Below the pieces are notes generated by a model. That model ran no database searches. It was not told the DNA's origin and saw only the letters and a list, made by a program, of their open reading frames with translations. From positions 1 to 64,000 of the forward strand of contig NZ_JBQCHS010000020.1 in NCBI RefSeq assembly GCF_051954455.1: a stretch of 64,000 nt of DNA. The letters are read 5' to 3'. Below, piece by piece: positions 59,588-64,000 of the stretch. The position numbers and the translations under genes are program-made. Each line of letters starts with the position of its first letter. The first letter of the stretch is position 1. The DNA is from Pseudolysinimonas sp051954455. GTDB taxonomy: Bacteria > Actinomycetota > Actinomycetes > Actinomycetales > Microbacteriaceae.

Positions 59588-61348
59588 TCAGACCCGCGCC
59601 TTCAGCCAGTCGATGCGCTTCTGCAGCTGCGCGACCGACGCGCGCGCGACCTCCGGCCCGCCGTTCACCCGCCGCACCTCCGCGTGCACGAACGCGTGGG
59701 TCTGCCCCGTGTTGCGCGCCCGGATGGAGACGAGGCGGTTCAGCAGCTGGCGCTGCTCCGAGAGGGTGCGGTGCAGCGGCGGCGGGGCCTCCTCCGCGAT
59801 GGGCCTCCCGGCGGTCCGGCGCGCCTGCCGGACCTGCCGGGCCTTGAGCAGCTCGCTGACCTGCTCCGGCTCGAGGATGCCGGGGAGGCCGATGAAGTCC
59901 CACTCCTCGTCGCTGCCGGGCTCGGCGAGCTGCCCGAACTCGACGCCGTCGTAGAGCACCTTCTCGAACGTCGCGATCGAGCCGAGCGCCGTCCAGGTGC
60001 CCTCCTCGAGCAGATCGGCGCTGGCCGACTCCCCCTGCTCGGCGGCCTCCATCAGCTCGTCGTCGAGCAGCTCGTCGCCGTCGCGTTCGCGGTCGAGGGC
60101 GTGATCGCGCTCCAGCTCGAGCGCGGAGGCGAGCGCGAGCAGGATCGGCACGCTCGGCAGGAAGATCGACGCGAGCTCGCCGCGGCGCCGCGCCCGCACG
60201 AATCGGCCGATCGCCTGGGCGAAGTAGAGCGGGGTGGCGGCACTCGTGGCGTAGACGCCGACCGCGAGCCGCGGCACGTCGACCCCCTCCGACACCATCC
60301 GCACCGCGACCATCCAGCGCGCGTCGCTCGCAGCGAACTCCGCGATCCGTTCGCTCGACGCCTTCTCGTCGCTCAGCACGACGGTCGGCGCGGCCCCGGT
60401 GAGCTCGGTGAGGATCGCGGCGTAGGCGCGCGCGGTTGTCTGATCGGTCGCGATCACCAGGCCGCCGGCGTCGGGGACGGCCTGCCGCACCTCGCTGAGC
60501 CGCCGGTCGGCCGCCGCGAGCACCGCGGGGATCCAGTCCCCCGACGGGTCGAGGGCGGCCCGCCAGGCCTGCGCGGTCACGTCCTTGGTGTCGCCCTGCC
60601 CGAGCGCCGCCGACATCTCCTCGCCCTGGCGCGTGCGCCAGCGCATCGATCCGGCGTAGCTGAGGAAGATCACCGGGCGGACCACGCCGTCCTTCAGCGC
60701 GTGCCCGTAGCCGTAGGCGTAGTCGGTCTGCGAGACGCGCACCCCGCGCTCGTCGCGCAGGTACCGCACGAACGGGATCGGCGCGGTGTCGCTGCGGAAG
60801 GGCGTCCCGGTGAGCGACAGCCGCCGCGTCGCGGGGTCGAACGCCTCGCGGATCGCGTCGCCCCAGCTCAGCGCGTCGCCCCCGTGGTGCACCTCGTCGA
60901 GGATCACGAGGGTGCGCCGCCAGCCGGTCAGCTCCCGGTGCACCGAGGCCTTCACGGCGACCTGCGCGTAGGTCACGACGACCCCGTGGTAGTGCCGGGC
61001 CTCGCGCACGTGCCGGTTGCTGAACTTCGGGTCGAGCCGGATGCCGGCCCGGTGGGCCGCCTCCGCCCACTGGATCTTGAGGTGCTCGGTCGGCGCGACG
61101 ACGGTGATGCGGTCGACGACGCGCCGCTGCAGGAGCTCGCTCGCGATCCGGAGTGCGAAGGTGGTCTTGCCGGCGCCGGGGGTCGCCGAGACCAGGAAGT
61201 CCTTGCGGTCGGCCGCGAGATAGCGGTCGAGGGCCTCCTGCTGCCAGGCGCGGAGGGCGCCGGCCGTGCCACGCGCGGCGCGCTCCGGGAAGGCCGGCGA
61301 GAGGTGCTCAGCCGCCGCGGTCGCGCGGAAGGCAGGAGCGTCAGTCAT
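59588..61348 (-). CDS. DEAD/DEAH-box superfamily II helicase
   Basis: A 586-residue SF2 helicase of the type III restriction/RadD-like class. Walker A ATPGAGKTTFALRIASELL (about 48-66), the DEVH box in LVILDEVHHGGD, LTGTPFRSD (motif III) and QAIGRFVRARRRGE (motif VI) are intact. A C-terminal ~150-residue helical extension follows (LLKARQVRQARRTAG...RNTGQTHAFVHAEVRRVNGG). The ATG at 61348 begins MTDAPAFRATAAAEHLSP; the longer open frame upstream is low complexity. TACCCT lies 10 bp upstream. It is next to dinB on the same strand, possibly another repair gene. Confidence 0.9.
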   Translation of the reverse strand: MTDAPAFRATAAAEHLSPAFPERAARGTAGALRAWQQEALDRYLAADRKDFLVSATPGAGKTTFALRIASELLQRRVVDRITVVAPTEHLKIQWAEAAHRAGIRLDPKFSNRHVREARHYHGVVVTYAQVAVKASVHRELTGWRRTLVILDEVHHGGDALSWGDAIREAFDPATRRLSLTGTPFRSDTAPIPFVRYLRDERGVRVSQTDYAYGYGHALKDGVVRPVIFLSYAGSMRWRTRQGEEMSAALGQGDTKDVTAQAWRAALDPSGDWIPAVLAAADRRLSEVRQAVPDAGGLVIATDQTTARAYAAILTELTGAAPTVVLSDEKASSERIAEFAASDARWMVAVRMVSEGVDVPRLAVGVYATSAATPLYFAQAIGRFVRARRRGELASIFLPSVPILLALASALELERDHALDRERDGDELLDDELMEAAEQGESASADLLEEGTWTALGSIATFEKVLYDGVEFGQLAEPGSDEEWDFIGLPGILEPEQVSELLKARQVRQARRTAGRPIAEEAPPPLHRTLSEQRQLLNRLVSIRARNTGQTHAFVHAEVRRVNGGPEVARASVAQLQKRIDWLKARV

Positions 61349-61400
61349 CGCGTGTTCGAGGGTAGGCGATCCCGCCGACCTCGGTGGTCGAGCAGGTGCC

Positions 61401-62645
61401 TCAGTCGTCGCCGTCCGCGCCGATGCGGCGCGCCGGCGCCCGTCCGAGGAGCGCGGCCGGCCCGATCGCGCCCGCCCCGAACCGCGACGCCACCGCGTCC
61501 ACCGTCGTCTCCGCCTCGCGCCAGGCCGCGTCGTCATCCCACAGCGCGAGCGCGGCGACCGCGCCGGTCAGCTGCTCGCCGCGCACCCCGAGGAGCCGCA
61601 CCGGCCGCCCGTTCTCGGAGGCGGCGTCGTACAGGGCGCGCGCCTCCTCGTAGAGCCGGCGCCCGAGGTCCGTCGGCTCCGCGAGCGTGCGCGAGCGGGA
61701 GACGGTCGTGAAGTCGGAGAAGCGCAGCTTGAGCGCGACCGTGCGCGCCTGCACGCCCGCGCGGCGGAGGCGCGCACCGACGGCGTCGGAGAGCCGCAGC
61801 AGCTCGCGGTGGATCTCGGTCCGATCCGTCAGGTCGTGCTCGAAGGTGAGCTCGTGACCGATGCTCTTCTCGACCCGGTGGTCCTCCACGGACCGCGGGT
61901 CGCGCCCCCAGGCGAGGTCCTGCAGCCGCGCCGCATTGGTCGGCCCGACCGCCCGCGCGAGCGCGTCGAGCGGTACCGCGGCCACCTCCCCGACCGTGCG
62001 GAGCCCCAGCCGCTCGAGCTGCTCCGCCGACTTCGGACCCACGCCCCACAGTGCCGACACCGGGAGCGGATGCAGCGTCTCGATCGTCCTGTCGCGCGGC
62101 ACCACGAGCAGCCCGTTCGGCTTGGCGAGCCCCGACGACAGCTTGGCGACGTACTTGGTCGCCGCCGCCCCGACCGACGCCCGCAGCCCGGTCTCCTCGA
62201 AGATCCGGGCGCGGATGCGCGTGCCGATCTCCCACGGGGTGCCGTACAGCCGCAGCGCCCCGGCGACGTCGAGGAACGCCTCGTCGATCGAGAGCGGCTC
62301 GACCCGGGGCGTGAACTCCCCGAGCAACCGCATCACGATCCGGGAGTACCGGGAGTAGTCGTCGAAGTGCGGCTCGAGGATCACCGCCTGCGGGCACCGC
62401 TGCAGCGCGAGCGCCATCGACATGGCCGAGTTGACCCCGTACTTCCGCGCCTCGTAGGTGGCCGCGGTGACCACCGAGCGCCGGCTGGCGTGCCCGACGA
62501 TGACCGGGCGGCCGACGAGATCCGGCCGCTGGAGCAGCTCCACGGAGGCGTAGAAGGCGTCCATGTCGACGTGCAGGATCGTGGCGGTCAGGTCGTCGAC
62601 CGGCTCGGCCGACACCTGCCTCCCGCGCCCGTCCTGCTTGCTCAC
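61401..62645 (-). CDS. dinB: DNA polymerase IV
   Basis: Y-family translesion polymerase, 414 residues. The catalytic site is intact: ILHVDMDAFYASVELL (motif I Asp) and PLSIDEAFLDVAG (SIDE motif). Thumb, finger and little-finger domains follow, including RTVGEVAAV and TVALKLRFSDFTTVSRSRTL. The terminal Asp-rich tail is not an obvious clamp-binding motif. The GTG start overlaps a GGGGGA tract. I see no LexA box upstream, unlike imuA and imuB. Confidence 0.95.
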   Translation of the reverse strand: MSKQDGRGRQVSAEPVDDLTATILHVDMDAFYASVELLQRPDLVGRPVIVGHASRRSVVTAATYEARKYGVNSAMSMALALQRCPQAVILEPHFDDYSRYSRIVMRLLGEFTPRVEPLSIDEAFLDVAGALRLYGTPWEIGTRIRARIFEETGLRASVGAAATKYVAKLSSGLAKPNGLLVVPRDRTIETLHPLPVSALWGVGPKSAEQLERLGLRTVGEVAAVPLDALARAVGPTNAARLQDLAWGRDPRSVEDHRVEKSIGHELTFEHDLTDRTEIHRELLRLSDAVGARLRRAGVQARTVALKLRFSDFTTVSRSRTLAEPTDLGRRLYEEARALYDAASENGRPVRLLGVRGEQLTGAVAALALWDDDAAWREAETTVDAVASRFGAGAIGPAALLGRAPARRIGADGDD

Positions 62646-62673
62646 TCCCCCATGGTCGCAGGCGCCTCCGACC

Positions 62674-62679
62674 TATGCT
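62674..62679 (+). promoter_or_regulatory. -10 element of the SGNH hydrolase gene (leaderless)
   Basis: TATGCT followed by 7 bp and the GTG at 62687. The ATG at 62675 lies inside this element and is therefore disfavoured as a start. Confidence 0.55.
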
Positions 62680-62686
62680 CGAAGCC

Positions 62687-63472
62687 GTGACGGCAGCTCA
62701 CCCGTGGACCCGGTACGTCGCGATCGGCGACTCCTTCACCGAGGGCATCGGCGATCCCGAGCCGGCGGTTCCGGGCGGCTCGCGGGGCTGGGCGGACCGC
62801 GTCGCGGAGGTGCTCGCCGAGACGGCGGAGGGCGGCCCGCAGGGCTTCGCCTACGCCAACCTCGCGATCCGCGGCCGGCTGCTCGACCAGATCCTCGCGG
62901 AGCAGGTGGATGCGGCTCTCGAGCTGAAGCCCGACCTGATCACCATCTCCGCCGGCGGCAACGACGTCATCCGTCCCGGCAGCGACCCGGACGCGATCAC
63001 GCGGCGGTACGAGGCGGGTCTTCGGCGGCTCGTCTCTGACGGGGCGACCGTCGTCGTGTTCACCGGCCCGGATCCCGGTCGCACCGCCGTGCTCGGACTC
63101 GTGCGCGGCAAGGCGGCGATCTACAACGAGAACGTGCGCGCGCTCGCGAGCCGCTACGGCGCGCGCGTCGCCGACCTCTGGAAGTTGTCCGAGCTCCGCG
63201 ATCCCCGCATGTGGGCGCCGGACCGGCTGCACTTCTCCCCGGTCGGCCACCACACCATCGCCCGCATGGTCCTCGACACCCTCGAGGTGCCCAACTCGCT
63301 CGAGCCCTTCAAGCCCGAGCCGCTGCCGGCGGTCACCTGGCGACGGGCGTCGCGCGAGAACATCGACTGGGCCCGGGAGTACTTCGTCCCCTGGATCGGT
63401 CGCCGGCTGACCGGTCGCTCGTCGGGTGACGGCGTCCAGCCGAAGCGTCCGGGGCTCGGCTCCGTCCGCTGA
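62687..63472 (+). CDS. SGNH/GDSL hydrolase family protein
   Basis: A cytosolic esterase/lipase-like protein of 261 residues. The four SGNH blocks are present: AIGDSFTEGIGD (nucleophile Ser), NLAIRGRLLDQI (block II Gly), SAGGNDVIRPG (block III Asn) and PDRLHFSPVGHHTIA (block V Asp-x-x-His). A C-terminal ~50-residue extension (WRRASRENIDWAREYFVPWIGRRLTGRS) is typical of the common actinobacterial member. The substrate is unknown. It is divergent from dinB with 41 bp between starts. Confidence 0.92.
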   Translation: MTAAHPWTRYVAIGDSFTEGIGDPEPAVPGGSRGWADRVAEVLAETAEGGPQGFAYANLAIRGRLLDQILAEQVDAALELKPDLITISAGGNDVIRPGSDPDAITRRYEAGLRRLVSDGATVVVFTGPDPGRTAVLGLVRGKAAIYNENVRALASRYGARVADLWKLSELRDPRMWAPDRLHFSPVGHHTIARMVLDTLEVPNSLEPFKPEPLPAVTWRRASRENIDWAREYFVPWIGRRLTGRSSGDGVQPKRPGLGSVR

Positions 63473-63496
63473 CCGCCCCGCCGACGCGCTCGGGGG

Positions 63497-64000
63497 TCAG
63501 ACGCCGCCGAACACGACCTGCGGATGCCCGAGCCGCCATCCCCAGCCCGGGTCGTCGATCCGGCGCGACAGCTCGAGCGGGGTGCTGAGCGTGGTGCCGC
63601 CGATCGTGAACGACACGGTGCCGACGGTCGCCCCGCGTGCTGCCGTCGCGACCGGCCGCGCCGTCACCTGCGGTGCGACCGATGTCGCCCCCCACACGAC
63701 CGTCGCCACCTTCTTCGCGGCGACGAGCTTCGCGGTGTCGCCCCACGCCGTCGCGTAGCTGCCGAACGCCTGGCCCTTCTCGGCGAGGGTCACGGGGTGG
63801 AACCCGGCCAGCACGGTGCCGATGAGGGTGCGGATGTCGGCGTCGATCGTGGCGTGGTCCCGTCCCCCGAGCACGACGCCCACGATCGTGACCGTGGTGC
63901 CGCCGACGCGGTGGTCGCTCGAGAACAGGAGGTTGGCCCCCCAGCCGTCGAGGGTTCCCGTCTTGATCCCGTCGACGCCGTCCTTGCCGAGGAGGTTGTT
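63497..64000 (-). CDS. D-alanyl-D-alanine carboxypeptidase, C-terminal part (runs off the window)
   Basis: The open frame enters from beyond position 64000 and ends at 63497, giving 167 residues. It shows KDGVDGIKTGTLDGWGANLLFSS with the KTG triad of serine penicillin-binding proteins, then VTIVGVVLGG, and a C-terminal region (TLAEKGQAFGSYATAWGDTAKLVAAKKVATVVWG...VTARPVATAARGATVGTVSFTIGGTTLSTPLELSRRIDDPGWGWRLGHP). The SxxK and SxN motifs and any signal peptide lie outside the window. It would trim stem peptides of peptidoglycan. Confidence 0.85.
   Translation of the reverse strand, partial: NNLLGKDGVDGIKTGTLDGWGANLLFSSDHRVGGTTVTIVGVVLGGRDHATIDADIRTLIGTVLAGFHPVTLAEKGQAFGSYATAWGDTAKLVAAKKVATVVWGATSVAPQVTARPVATAARGATVGTVSFTIGGTTLSTPLELSRRIDDPGWGWRLGHPQVVFGGV

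Noticed and set aside
58008..61070. A 1020-codon minus-strand open frame over the aminotransferase and helicase genes
   Set aside because: It is a shifted-frame shadow with Ala/Arg/Gly/Pro composition, while two well-recognised genes occupy the region in other frames.
62645..62686. LexA box for dinB
   Set aside because: No TCGAAC-N4-GTTCGA or close match is present between dinB and the divergent SGNH gene.
1..64000. CRISPR array, rRNA genes or complete insertion sequences
   Set aside because: I found no regularly spaced direct repeats, no rRNA-like sequence and no transposase gene with terminal repeats.

Overview
The window is a high-GC actinobacterial chromosome segment, most likely from the family Microbacteriaceae. 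The evidence is the actinobacterial-type cytochrome bcc genes (diheme QcrC, long QcrA and QcrB), RbpA, the pafB-pafC-tatA-tatC-helY gene order, the ImuA/ImuB/DnaE2 mutasome with mycobacterial-type LexA boxes, and many GTG starts. I do not assign a genus.

Layout. (1) 0.2-4.5 kb: respiratory operon ctaE-qcrC-qcrA-qcrB on the minus strand, closed by a strong hairpin. (2) 4.5-12.2 kb: trpD, then housekeeping and catabolic genes (FMN-dependent hydroxyacid oxidase, DUF1801, enoyl-CoA hydratase, SDR, acetyltransferase, esterase), a broken HAD phosphatase gene and a secreted LPXTG-type protein. (3) 12.2-22.4 kb: an accessory island with less uniformly GC-rich genes. It holds an LD-carboxypeptidase flanked by two near-identical 18-19 codon ORFs, an orphan lipoprotein, a broken VbhA-like antitoxin, several small hypothetical genes, a serine recombinase overlapping a TPR-HEPN protein (possible defence or conflict module), and an integrase / HTH / integrase-like gene trio with a 39-bp palindrome over the integrase start. 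(4) 22.4-24.3 kb: a secreted pectin-lyase-fold gene interrupted by a stop codon. (5) 24.3-43.8 kb: conserved core: SDR-Nudix-UPF0303 operon, NfeD-SPFH, glycerophosphodiesterase, rbpA, lnt, helY, tatC, tatA, pafC, pafB, FKBP lipoprotein, trmI, HAD, PAC2, uppP, M20 peptidase, tRNA-Leu(GAG) and an LLM oxidoreductase. No Pup-proteasome gene lies beside pafBC. (6) 43.9-64 kb: a giant membrane protein, the SOS mutasome (imuA, then imuB-dnaE2 2.7 kb further on), a cytosine permease/deaminase pair, an SGNH-GAF fusion, an aminotransferase, a helicase, dinB, an SGNH hydrolase and the 3' part of a D-Ala-D-Ala carboxypeptidase.

Expression logic. About twenty genes have a TANNNT -10 hexamer 6-8 bp before the start codon and no convincing Shine-Dalgarno, so they are predicted to make leaderless mRNAs. 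imuA and imuB share one SOS promoter geometry: a -35, a LexA box in the 17-bp spacer, a -10, and 6 bp to ATG. rbpA has a GGGAAG-N18-GTTG promoter of the sigma-R/SigH type.

Four genes between 9.5 and 24.3 kb carry stops or frameshifts, while I saw none in the remaining core genes. This stretch therefore looks like decaying or recently acquired DNA, with local sequence errors as the alternative.
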